Assembly: GCA_034430835.1 (NCBI GenBank)
Contig: DAOUDX010000078.1
Coordinates: forward strand, 1 to 5,490
Origin: JAFGED01 sp034430835
GTDB lineage: Bacteria > Chloroflexota > Anaerolineae > B4-G1
Length of the DNA stretch: 5,490 nucleotides
Reading direction: 5' to 3'
Part shown: positions 1-5,490 of the stretch, piece after piece
Numbering within the stretch: the first letter of the stretch is position 1
How the letters are laid out: each line of letters starts with the position of its first letter
Program-made: the position numbers and the translations under genes
The notes under the pieces: generated by a model
What the model was told of the DNA's origin: nothing
The model's input: the letters and a program-made list of their open reading frames with translations, nothing else
Databases searched by the model: none

Positions 1-47
1 GCACAATGCGCGGAGCCGCCCGACAAGGGCGGCTCCGCGCATTGTGC
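1..47. repeat. Perfect 21-bp inverted repeat (long hairpin), possible operon terminator
   Basis: Positions 1-21 and 27-47 are exact reverse complements around a 5-nt loop (GACAA on the plus strand). The stem is GC-rich in its inner half (GCGCGGAGCCGCCC). It lies 128 nt past the stop codon of the last gene of the minus-strand operon, so it could form an RNA hairpin that ends or stabilises that transcript. The bases that would form a T-tract on the minus strand lie outside the window, and there is no T run on the plus-strand side. It could equally be one copy of a dispersed palindromic repeat. Nothing recognisable lies between the hairpin and the gene (48-175). Confidence 0.6.
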
Positions 48-175
48 GATGGGGCTCACTCCTTGCGGGTGCCAAGCGTTCTATGGACGAGCACCCCAAT
101 GTGAAACCTCGCTCGTAGTCAGCGATTCATCGCCGGGACAGCGCACCAAGGATGCCCCTGTCTCTTGCTCAACAC

Positions 176-1174
176 TCACGCTCTGGAGTTTGACTTCACA
201 AAACCGATCAGTTCGTCCACCTGGGCAAAGGCCAGGCACGTGACGGTGTCGGCAGCACCGTAGTAAATCGCAATGCGACCAGTAGCGGCGTCGCAAAGCG
301 CTGCGCAAGGGAACACGACGTTTGGTGTATCTCCGGTTAGTTCGTATGATTCCTGCGGCGAAATGATGTACGGCACGGTCCTGTACATGACTTTCCACGG
401 TCTGTCGAGATCCAAAAGGGCCACCCCTGCGCTGTATACGAAGCCGTTGCACGACGTCAGGACGCCGTGGTAGATCAATAGCCAACCTTCCGTCGTTTCG
501 ATAGGAGTGGGGCCGGTGCCGATCTTGGTACTCTGCCATCCACTCGTCGTTGCCATCACGATGCGGTGCCGCCCCCAGTGGCACATATCTGGGCTTTCGC
601 TGTAGTATATGTCGCCGAAGGACGTGTGTCCCCGATCACTGGGACGGCTGAGCATGGCGTACTTGCCGTTGATCTTGCGGGGGAAGAGCACGCCATTCCG
701 GTTGCAGGGCAGGAAGGCGTTTTCCAACTGGTAGAACGTCTCAAAGTCGTAGGTGTAGCCCACGCCGATGGTCGGCCAGCCTGCGTACGCATTGCACCAA
801 GTGACATAGTATCTGTCTTCGAGCCAGCACACACGCGGATCGTACCCGTACCCCCATTGGCCAATTTCGGGATCGTCACAAACCCATTGGATGCGTTCCT
901 CGTCGATCTCCCACGTGATGCCGTCTTTGCTTCTACCGGCGTAGATGTCCATGTGGCGTGCCTTGTCGTCGCAGCGGAACACGCCTGCGAACCCGTCCCC
1001 GAACGGCACGACGGCGCTGTTAAAGATACTGTTCGAGGTGGAGAGCAGGTCGCGCGGGACGATCGGGTTGCTGCTGTAGCGCCATACCGCGTCGCGGCAG
1101 CCTTCCAGTTTGTCCTCCCAGGGGATGTTGGGCAGCGCCTTTCCCACGATTGTTTTATTCCTGTTGTGGTTCAT
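176..1174 (-). CDS. GH130 family beta-mannoside phosphorylase (glycosidase-related protein)
   Basis: 332 aa, the usual size for GH130. The family uses inorganic phosphate to split beta-mannosides, releasing alpha-mannose 1-phosphate in the cytoplasm; there is no signal peptide here. Family motifs appear in order: YDPR (111-114) with the probable catalytic acid D112; NRNGVLFP (158-165); LSRP (175-178); STKIGTGPTPI (215-225); IYHGV (234-238); GDTPNVVFPCA (281-291); and YYGAADT (304-310). R159, R177, K217, H236 and Y247 match the phosphate-binding set of known phosphorylases as I remember it, which favours a phosphorylase over the hydrolytic GH130 enzymes. The ATG start follows AAGGAG by 7 nt and overlaps the upstream stop as ATGA, so translation is probably coupled. 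It is the last operon gene and looks less GC-biased than the three before it. The acceptor sugar (GlcNAc, mannose or glucose) cannot be decided by eye. Confidence 0.88.
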   Translation of the reverse strand: MNHNRNKTIVGKALPNIPWEDKLEGCRDAVWRYSSNPIVPRDLLSTSNSIFNSAVVPFGDGFAGVFRCDDKARHMDIYAGRSKDGITWEIDEERIQWVCDDPEIGQWGYGYDPRVCWLEDRYYVTWCNAYAGWPTIGVGYTYDFETFYQLENAFLPCNRNGVLFPRKINGKYAMLSRPSDRGHTSFGDIYYSESPDMCHWGRHRIVMATTSGWQSTKIGTGPTPIETTEGWLLIYHGVLTSCNGFVYSAGVALLDLDRPWKVMYRTVPYIISPQESYELTGDTPNVVFPCAALCDAATGRIAIYYGAADTVTCLAFAQVDELIGFVKSNSRA

Positions 1175-1836
1175 TTATTGACTCCTTGATGTTGTGACAA
1201 GCGCTCAAGCTTCTCTTCCGAAAGCCCCTGCAAGTGGCCGGTGTCGTTCAACAGGACGATGGTGAACGTGCCATGGGCCTCCACGTCGAAGACGTTCACC
1301 GCGCAGGTCTCTTGGTGCATTCGCCAGAAGCGGTCGTTGCCCCATCCCAGCACGATGCACAGCAGCACGCGGTTGACGACCGTGTGGGAGACCAGCGCGA
1401 CTGTCTGCTCTAGATGGCGCGCGACGACTCTGTCGAGCGTGGCTGTGACCCGGCTGCGCACAACGTCGAGGCTCTCGCCGCCCGGAAAGTGCACCGTATG
1501 CGGGGCTTCTATCCAGGCACGGAAGAGTTCGGGGTATTGCTGCTCCGCCTCGCTCCCCAGCAGCCCCTGGAACTCGCCAAAGTCGATGTCCTTCAGCCCC
1601 TCCAGCGCCTGGACGTCTAGCTCTTGAGCAGCAGCGATGGCTTCGGCGGTTCTCGTTGTGCGGCTCAGCGGACTGGCGTAAACGGCGGCGACCGGCCAGC
1701 GGGCGGCGACGTATCGCCCTGTCACCTCTGCCTGCTTCAATCCGAGTTCTTCCAGCGGTACGTCGCACTGGCCCCGAAAGCGTGCCTCCCGGTTCCAGGC
1801 TGTCCGGCCGTGACGGATCAGCACGATGCGTGTCAT
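1171..1836 (-). CDS. Histidine phosphatase family protein (phosphoglycerate mutase-like)
   Basis: 221 aa cytoplasmic enzyme of the histidine phosphatase branch-1 fold, which transfers phosphate through a phosphohistidine. The RHG motif is at residues 8-10 (LIRHGRTAWN), making H9 the phospho-acceptor. R59 sits in ASPLSRTTRTAEAI, and the second histidine is H151 in VALVSHTVVNRVLL. FPGGES (117-122) is also typical. The usual acid in LxExxxG is Asp here (LKDIDFG, D83). The pattern resembles the alpha-ribazole phosphatase/broad-specificity phosphatase group (CobC/PhoE-like) rather than glycolytic mutases, but the substrate cannot be named. The ATG lies 6 nt after GAGGAG and overlaps the previous stop as ATGA; the gene's own stop overlaps the GH130 start in the same way. 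It might act on sugar phosphates made by the neighbouring phosphorylase, which is inference from position only. Confidence 0.88.
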   Translation of the reverse strand: MTRIVLIRHGRTAWNREARFRGQCDVPLEELGLKQAEVTGRYVAARWPVAAVYASPLSRTTRTAEAIAAAQELDVQALEGLKDIDFGEFQGLLGSEAEQQYPELFRAWIEAPHTVHFPGGESLDVVRSRVTATLDRVVARHLEQTVALVSHTVVNRVLLCIVLGWGNDRFWRMHQETCAVNVFDVEAHGTFTIVLLNDTGHLQGLSEEKLERLSQHQGVNK

Positions 1837-2936
1837 GGGTTTCTCCTCGCGATGCGCTGCCCCAAGTGATGCCAGGCGGCGAAGTGGGCTGTAATGAAGC
1901 TATCGTAATCCCGCACGGAGCGCACCACCCGTACCGGCCCGTGCTCGCTGCAGTCCAAGATCAGCCGCCCGGTGCGCAGGTCGTCGCGGGTGGAGGTGAC
2001 GAACGCTTGCTCAAAATCGAATAACTCAGGGTGGGTGAGCGCCAGCGCGGTGACCGAGTCCCACATCGCAAAGCCTCCATCCTGGAAGTAGAGTCGCATC
2101 AGCGCGAACCAGGGGCGGACCTGACGGGCGATGAGGCGGGAGACAGGATCGCCCAGTGTCTGGAGCGCGGCAAGTTGTCGGCGGCGGAAGATGGCGGTGA
2201 GCCCTGCTTGGCCGGTAGCGACGGTGACGGGACACTCGGCATGGAGGGCTTGGTAGGCTGCCTCCGGGTCGAGCGTGAAATTAAGTTCCGCCAGTCTGCG
2301 CTCGTTCCACACCAGCGGCTCAGTCACACCGCCCATCAGGTAAAGGCCGCGCAGCTTCCTGAAAAAGTCCGGATCGAGCGCAGCGGCGTGCTTGAGATTG
2401 GTCAAACTGCCGGTGGCGACGAGGGCGATCTCGCCAGGGCGGCTGCAGACGGCCTCGACCAGGTGGCGGGAGGCTCCGTTTTCCTCCGCGTTCTCGTTGG
2501 GGCCGGATGCACCGGGCAGCACTGGCATGTCACCGCGCCCAACGTCGTCCAGCAGGCGGCGAGTGGTGCGCCTGGTCAGATCGACGGGACCGTTGCCGTA
2601 AGTGGCCGTGACGCACAGCAGATCCACACACGGCTCGCCCAGGAGGTACAACAGCGCCAGGCCGCCGCTCACCTCCCGGAAGAGGCAGCCCGTCGTCACG
2701 TCGCAGTCGAGGATGACGGGGATGCGATCGACGGCGGGGGCCTGTCGCAGGCTTGTCACCTGCAGCGGCTCCGCGCGCCCGACGGCATAGGCGGCGAAGA
2801 GAAAGGCGGCTAGGACCGCCAGGATGGCCACGGCAATTGCGGCGATCAGCCAGATCAACACGCCCAGTGCCGCCGTCAGTGCGACGCCGGCGGCGATGAG
2901 GGCGACGACGATCCAGAACCACGGGCTGCGAAACAT
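1833..2936 (-). CDS. Membrane-anchored nucleoside hydrolase-like protein with an altered calcium site
   Basis: 367 aa. Residues 6-52 are almost continuously hydrophobic, enough for two membrane helices; the flanking arginines (R3, R54) suggest a hairpin with the main domain in the cytoplasm. Residues 70-350 resemble inosine-uridine nucleoside hydrolases: ILDCD (75-79; D77 and D79), TYGN (112-115), ATGSLTNL (174-181), LMGG (200-203), AELNFTLDPEAA (216-227; E217 and N219), and MWDSVTAL (291-298; W292 and D293). The WD pair is as in IAG-type nucleosidases. The oddity is at EVSGGLALLYLL (88-99): S90-G91 stand where the family normally has an Asp-Asp pair that helps hold calcium. The protein may therefore be inactive, bind its ligand differently or act on another substrate. 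The ATG follows AAGGAG by only 3 nt, a short spacing, and lies 7 nt after the DUF362 stop. No other nearby Met is better. Confidence 0.8.
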   Translation of the reverse strand: MFRSPWFWIVVALIAAGVALTAALGVLIWLIAAIAVAILAVLAAFLFAAYAVGRAEPLQVTSLRQAPAVDRIPVILDCDVTTGCLFREVSGGLALLYLLGEPCVDLLCVTATYGNGPVDLTRRTTRRLLDDVGRGDMPVLPGASGPNENAEENGASRHLVEAVCSRPGEIALVATGSLTNLKHAAALDPDFFRKLRGLYLMGGVTEPLVWNERRLAELNFTLDPEAAYQALHAECPVTVATGQAGLTAIFRRRQLAALQTLGDPVSRLIARQVRPWFALMRLYFQDGGFAMWDSVTALALTHPELFDFEQAFVTSTRDDLRTGRLILDCSEHGPVRVVRSVRDYDSFITAHFAAWHHLGQRIARRNP

Positions 2937-2943
2937 GGTCTCC

Positions 2944-4149
2944 TTATCCCAGGACGACCTCGCGCAGGTCGATCAGCTCTGCGTCGGTCGCGCCCAGCTC
3001 CAGCGACTGGGCGGTCTGCAATTGGGGCGCGCCCTCGATGAGAAAGTCGGCATTCATTCCCATTGCCCGCCGCTGGCGTACCAGGATGTCGCGCGAGACG
3101 GTATCCAGGGCCACAGGGTCGAAGGACAGCAGCAGCGCGTTCTCGCGCACGGGACGGTTCCAGTCGGCAGGGCTGACGTTGAGGGCGGCGCTGACGACGA
3201 GGCGGGTCTTATCGCGCACGTTGGGCTGTGCGTTGAGCTCGGCGATAGCTGGATCGCAGCGGCTGCCGTGCAGCGCGCCGGGGTTAGCTATTGAGCCATA
3301 GTGGTTTTTCATCGCTATGCTGATGCCCGCCATGTCATGCTGCTTGGGCGTGGGAACGTTGATGATGGCGTCGCAACTGTCGATCTGTGGATAGAAGCGG
3401 ATGCGGGCTTGAGTCAGAGTCGCCTCCGATCCACTACCACGCGCGCCGTGACATTGCACATTCGATCCGCCCTCGTTGAGCGTGTAACCCGCCGCTGCCA
3501 ACTCGTGATCGGTGCGGTCAAAGATGAGGATGTTCTCGGGGAAAAGCCCGGCGTCTTGCAGCCGCTGGGCGATCGCGTAGGTCACGGCGGGCTGCGTGGG
3601 GCCACCGGAGGCGATGCAGTTGACCTTGAGCAGCACCCGGTCGGTCGGATCGAAGAGCGCGCGCCAGACGGCCAGCGCGTCGGCGGTGTCGGCGAGTGTG
3701 CTCAGCCCGGCGTCGAGCATCTGGCGCACGATGGCCGGGTCGGGGTCGTCGCCGCCCCACACGCCGCTGTGGCGCACGAGCACGACGCGGCTGGTGGCGG
3801 CAGCGGGCCAGTGGGCCATCAGTGCGGCCCTGCTCAGCGTGGGCGGAGGTTCTGGGGTTGGCGTGGGTGGGTTGGTAGGAGTGGCCGGGACGGGGGTGTA
3901 GTCGGCCGGGAGCGGCGTGGGTGTTGGCGAGGGCGTCGGCGTCCAGGTCGGCGGTGGCGTACCGGTGGGTTGCGGGTCGGTCGTCGGGACGGGTTCGTAG
4001 GTCGCCGGAGCCGCAGGCGGAGTGAAGAGGCGACACCCGGCCAGCGCGCCGCCAGCGGCGAGGGCGGTCAGCGTGCCTGCGCCCAGCTTGAGGAAGGCGC
4101 GGCGGGAAAGAGGACTTTTACGCTGTTGTTGTGGGCGTTCAGCTTTCAT
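2944..4149 (-). CDS. Tat-exported lipoprotein with DUF362 domain
   Basis: 401 aa from the preferred ATG. The N-terminus has a twin-arginine signal, SRRAFLK (15-21), then a hydrophobic stretch ending in LAGC, so C39 should be the lipidated cysteine. Residues 44-104 form a low-complexity Pro/Thr linker with PTPTP repeats. The DUF362 domain follows (about 120-355): KVNC (175-178), FD (210-211), INVPTPKQHD (263-272), MKNHYGSI (280-287), HGSRCD (294-299) and SFDPVALD (342-349). DUF362 has no settled function. Some relatives carry iron-sulfur centres, but I see no CxxCxxC cluster motif here. The frame stays open to a TTG at 4206, but the ATG at 4147-4149 has GGGGG 7 nt upstream. A promoter at 4178-4206 would place both earlier starts (TTG 4206, ATG 4179) before transcription begins. 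It is the first gene of the operon and acts outside the membrane, unlike its partners. Confidence 0.85.
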   Translation of the reverse strand: MKAERPQQQRKSPLSRRAFLKLGAGTLTALAAGGALAGCRLFTPPAAPATYEPVPTTDPQPTGTPPPTWTPTPSPTPTPLPADYTPVPATPTNPPTPTPEPPPTLSRAALMAHWPAAATSRVVLVRHSGVWGGDDPDPAIVRQMLDAGLSTLADTADALAVWRALFDPTDRVLLKVNCIASGGPTQPAVTYAIAQRLQDAGLFPENILIFDRTDHELAAAGYTLNEGGSNVQCHGARGSGSEATLTQARIRFYPQIDSCDAIINVPTPKQHDMAGISIAMKNHYGSIANPGALHGSRCDPAIAELNAQPNVRDKTRLVVSAALNVSPADWNRPVRENALLLSFDPVALDTVSRDILVRQRRAMGMNADFLIEGAPQLQTAQSLELGATDAELIDLREVVLG

Positions 4150-4177
4150 CTCAATTCCCCCAGCCTGACTGCCCGCC

Positions 4178-4206
4178 ATTGTAACACGTTCGAACCGGCG
4201 GTGCAA
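4178..4206 (-). promoter_or_regulatory. Putative sigma70 promoter of the DUF362-GH130 operon
   Basis: On the minus strand a -10 box TACAAT (4183-4178, one change from TATAAT) lies 17 nt after TTGCAC (4206-4201), a weak -35 that matches only the TTG. Transcription would start near 4171, giving a leader of about 22 nt to the ATG at 4149. It sits between the tRNA terminator and the first gene, where an operon promoter is needed. Confidence 0.5.
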
Positions 4207-4248
4207 TCGTTTGGGTTCATCGCTGCGCTATTCAGGGGCTGAATAGGC

Positions 4249-4271
4249 AAAAGGGGAAGCGACGCTTCCCC
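4249..4271 (-). terminator. Intrinsic terminator of the tRNA-Asn gene
   Basis: On the minus strand an 8-bp stem, GGGGAAGC / GCTTCCCC (4271-4264 and 4260-4253) with loop GTC, is followed directly by TTTT (4252-4249). It starts 10 nt after the CCA end of the tRNA, so it ends that transcript and separates it from the operon promoter downstream. On the plus strand the stem is followed only by CTCTTTTCC, so it would work less well that way. Confidence 0.8.
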
Positions 4272-4281
4272 CTCTTTTCCC

Positions 4282-4357
4282 TGGCTCCTCGGGTAGGACT
4301 CGAACCTACAACCAACCGGTTAACAGCCGGCCGCTCTGCCAGTTGAGCTACCGAGGA
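4282..4357 (-). tRNA. tRNA-Asn (anticodon GTT)
   Basis: A full 76-nt cloverleaf including an encoded CCA. The acceptor stem is TCCTCGG / CCGAGGA with discriminator G. The D stem is GCTC / GAGC. The anticodon stem is GCCGG / CCGGT, with one G-U pair, around loop CTGTTAA; its middle triplet GTT reads Asn codons AAC and AAU. The variable loop is GGTTG-like and the T arm is GTAGG-TTCGAGT-CCTAC. No intron or mismatch is visible in the stems. It has its own promoter upstream and terminator downstream, so it is transcribed alone. Confidence 0.97.
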
Positions 4358-4371
4358 ATGTGGCGGGCGGT

Positions 4372-4399
4372 ATTATACCGCAAGCACACGATTCGTCAA
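4372..4399 (-). promoter_or_regulatory. Promoter of tRNA-Asn
   Basis: On the minus strand TTGACG (4399-4394, 5 of 6 to consensus) is followed after 16 nt by a perfect TATAAT (4377-4372). Transcription would start around 4365, about 8 nt before the mature 5' end of the tRNA. This is the strongest promoter-like sequence in the window, as expected for a stable RNA gene. Confidence 0.85.
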
Positions 4400-4569
4400 C
4401 CTTGATGCGATTGGAGCGAGGCATTCCTCGCCAGAAACGGATGTTAGGGGGCTTGCTTGCTCGCTGCGTGGCCCCCGCCTCGGTCATTGTGCCCCAAGCA
4501 ACAAATGCACTCGGCGCAAACGGGAGCACCTGGGCCAGGATGCCGGGCAGTTCCTTCTGCAACTTGCGG
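4400..4569. other. Intergenic stretch between tRNA promoter and attC-like site
   Basis: No convincing gene. Small open frames cross it on both strands but overlap the tRNA or its promoter and have no family motifs. Two small inverted repeats are visible: GCGAGG-CATT-CCTCGC (4416-4431) and GGGGGC ... GCCCCC (4447-4452 with 4471-4476). Neither is followed by a T run on either strand. If the attC-like site is real, this stretch would be the start of the next cassette or its decayed remains. Confidence 0.4.
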
Positions 4570-4697
4570 AGCTAACGGCCAGGTTCAGGCGCGGCGCGGG
4601 TTACCCGTCGAGCCTGACTTGAAAAGACCCCTCACATAACCAAATCGTGCCGTCATACAAGGCCGCGAAGCGGCGTCGCCTGCAGCGTGGGTTAGGC
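4570..4697 (-). other. Integron attC-like recombination site (128 nt)
   Basis: Read on the minus strand, the element opens with GCCTAAC (4697-4691), which fits the attC R'' consensus RYYYAAC. It closes with GTTAGCT (4576-4570), one base off the R' consensus GTTRRRY. Inside these, CAGGCG (4682-4677) pairs with CGCCTG (4591-4586), and the helix can continue two pairs past an unpaired base at 4676, like L boxes with an extrahelical base. Next to the R''/L'' side is a 17-nt stretch (4678-4662) holding the hairpin GCCGC-TTC-GCGGC. It matches, as I remember it, the core of aadA-type attC sites. The 128-nt length is within the attC range. It starts 21 nt after the stop of the minus-strand frame, where a cassette attC belongs. 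Weak points are the 8-9 nt R-L spacers (longer than usual), the imperfect R' box and a competing hairpin at 4585-4617. Confidence 0.5.
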
Positions 4698-4718
4698 GCG
4701 CAGTCTTGCAGCATATAC

Positions 4719-5242
4719 TCACCCTGCATACTCTTTGTCAATGCTCTGGGCGCATTCCTTTAGCTCATCGGCTTTATCGCGCAAGAAGAGCGCAAAGATT
4801 CGAATTGTCAATTTGTCTGTTTCAGGTTCATCATTGTTCACCAGTGCCTGGAAGTACCCAGCCAGATGGTCAGTGGCATGCTCAATAAGGTCGTATTCAT
4901 CCTGCAATGATTCGTAGAAATCCATATCCCTGCGGCCAACGGCCTTACGGAAGCCTTGAAGCGTCTCGGTGACCATCTCGAGGTTCACTACTGCAAGTTC
5001 GGCTAGGTCTTCTCTGAAGATACCCTCAAAAACCTTCTCGATGTGATATCCAAGTGAATTGGGGAAAATACCTGTCAATCTCTCCATACGGAATTTTTCC
5101 TTATGCATCCTTTCTTCTCGTTCTAATCTGTGAACAACTTTGGACAGTATTTCAGCGATGAAACTTCTTTGTTCTGTCATTAGTTTGGCAGTCTCTATAT
5201 GGCGAAAGTGAGACTGACCGTCTTCAGAGAACGATAGAAGAG
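4719..5242 (-). pseudogene. Unknown helical protein, 5' end lost to the IS insertion; possible integron cassette gene
   Basis: About 174 codons of intact frame that I do not recognise. The sequence is predicted mostly helical and is rich in charged residues, with a basic/acidic amphipathic part (HRLEREERMHKEKFRMERL), a central acidic region and a C-terminus ending DKEYAG. No signal peptide, membrane segment or catalytic motif is visible. The frame continues past 5242 to a TTG at 5315, but those first 24 residues come from the left end of the IS and have no ribosome binding site, so they are not native. The first internal ATG (5178-5180) also lacks a Shine-Dalgarno sequence. The original start therefore lay beyond the IS and is gone or displaced. 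Base composition is clearly more AT-rich than the operon to the left. An attC-like site follows the stop by 21 nt. Whether any product is still made is unclear. Confidence 0.6.
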
Positions 5243-5490
5243 TGTAATTGACCCCAAAAACTGGACCATATGCAAAATGAAGATCTACAGTATTATGGAG
5301 CATATGGGAGGTCAATTATGTCTAAAGGAAAACGCCACAGCGCGCAGTTCAAGTTCCGAGTCGCTCTGGATGCAGCCAAGGGTACCAAGACCCTCAATGA
5401 GCTAGCAAGCCAGTACGAGCTGCACCCCAGCCAGATCAGCGAATGGAAGAGCCAGTTGCTCAAGGAAGGTGCCAGCGTTTTCAGTACGAC
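5243..5490 (+). mobile_element. IS3-family insertion sequence, left part (runs off the window)
   Basis: The left end appears to start at TGTAATTGACCCC (5243-5255) and continue with AAAAACTGGACCA (5256-5268). It begins with TG and has the CCCC-A-run-CTGGACC form I associate with IS3-family terminal repeats. The orfA start is 75 nt inside this end, a normal leader length for the family. The right end, orfB, the frameshift site and any target duplication lie beyond 5490, so the boundary at 5243 is judged from one end only. Confidence 0.75.
5318..5490 (+). CDS. IS3-family transposase OrfA, N-terminal part (HTH_Tnp_1)
   Basis: The first 57 codons are in the window and the frame is open at the edge. 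MSKGKRHSAQFKFRVALDAAKG is the typical basic start of IS3/IS911-type OrfA proteins. TLNELASQYELHPSQISEWKSQLL (25-48) is the helix-turn-helix that binds the element's ends, including the HPSQISEWK signature. OrfA is normally made alone as a regulator, or fused to the OrfB DDE catalytic domain by programmed -1 frameshifting; that part is not visible. The ATG follows GGGAGG (5306-5311) by 6 nt, a good ribosome binding site. It is divergent from the truncated minus-strand gene to its left. Confidence 0.9.
   Translation, partial: MSKGKRHSAQFKFRVALDAAKGTKTLNELASQYELHPSQISEWKSQLLKEGASVFST

Noticed and set aside
566..1189. Plus-strand 207-aa frame opposite the GH130 gene
   Set aside because: No recognisable domain; the minus strand encodes a complete GH130 protein with all motifs.
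2031..2813. Long plus-strand open frame (260 aa) opposite the nucleoside-hydrolase-like gene
   Set aside because: It mirrors a GC-rich gene with clear family motifs on the other strand. Its own translation has no motif, and GC-biased codons commonly leave the opposite strand open.
4150..4206. Longer DUF362 start at TTG 4206 or ATG 4179
   Set aside because: Neither has a Shine-Dalgarno sequence, and both lie within or upstream of the probable promoter. The ATG at 4149 has GGGGG at good spacing and gives a normal Tat signal length.
3301..4242. Plus-strand open frame of 313 aa opposite the DUF362 gene
   Set aside because: The translation is low-complexity Gly/Arg where it crosses the Pro/Thr linker, it runs through the operon promoter, and the minus-strand gene is well supported.
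4400..4451. Possible second attC-like site from CCCCTAAC (minus strand, 4451-4444) and GTTGACG (4400-4394)
   Set aside because: Neither box fits the R''/R' consensus, there are no paired L boxes, and GTTGACG overlaps the -35 box of the tRNA promoter.
4320..4562. Minus-strand 80-aa frame starting (TTG) just after the attC-like R' box, tempting as a next-cassette gene
   Set aside because: It runs through the tRNA promoter and into the tRNA itself, starts with TTG without a clear ribosome binding site, and has no family features.
4360..4575. Plus-strand 71-aa frame ending in the attC-like site
   Set aside because: It begins inside the tRNA promoter region, lacks a ribosome binding site and has no protein features; the minus-strand gene/attC arrangement fits better.

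Overview
The window is a piece of bacterial chromosome, mostly GC-rich. All of the confident host genes read on the minus strand. The best guess for the source is a Chloroflexota (Anaerolineae-like) bacterium. The main support is a Tat-exported lipoprotein with the long Pro/Thr-rich (PTPTPxP) linker common in that group. This is an inference from style, not a taxonomic proof.

Left and centre (1-4206): a tight four-gene minus-strand operon. Reading 5' to 3', it encodes a Tat-exported DUF362 lipoprotein, a membrane-anchored nucleoside-hydrolase-like protein, a histidine phosphatase and a GH130 beta-mannoside phosphorylase. The first gap is 7 nt and the next two junctions are 4-nt ATGA stop/start overlaps, so the genes are almost certainly co-transcribed and partly translationally coupled. 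A sigma70-like promoter lies just upstream of the first gene and favours an ATG start at 4149 over the longer TTG-started reading. A perfect 21-bp inverted repeat at the left edge lies past the last gene and may end the operon. A phosphorylase next to a phosphatase and a nucleosidase-fold protein suggests sugar or sugar-phosphate salvage, but no pathway can be read directly. The nucleoside-hydrolase-like protein lacks the usual Asp-Asp pair of the calcium site.

Middle (4249-4400): a complete tRNA-Asn(GTT) on the minus strand with encoded CCA, a near-consensus promoter (TTGACG-16-TATAAT) and an intrinsic terminator.

Right (4570-5490): an accessory-looking patch, visibly more AT-rich from about 4720 onward. 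A minus-strand open frame of unknown function ends 21 nt before a 128-nt structured element that has features of an integron attC site. Together they look like an integron gene cassette. The 5' end of that frame is cut by the left end of an IS3-family insertion sequence, which begins near 5243 and whose orfA runs off the window on the plus strand. No integron integrase is visible.
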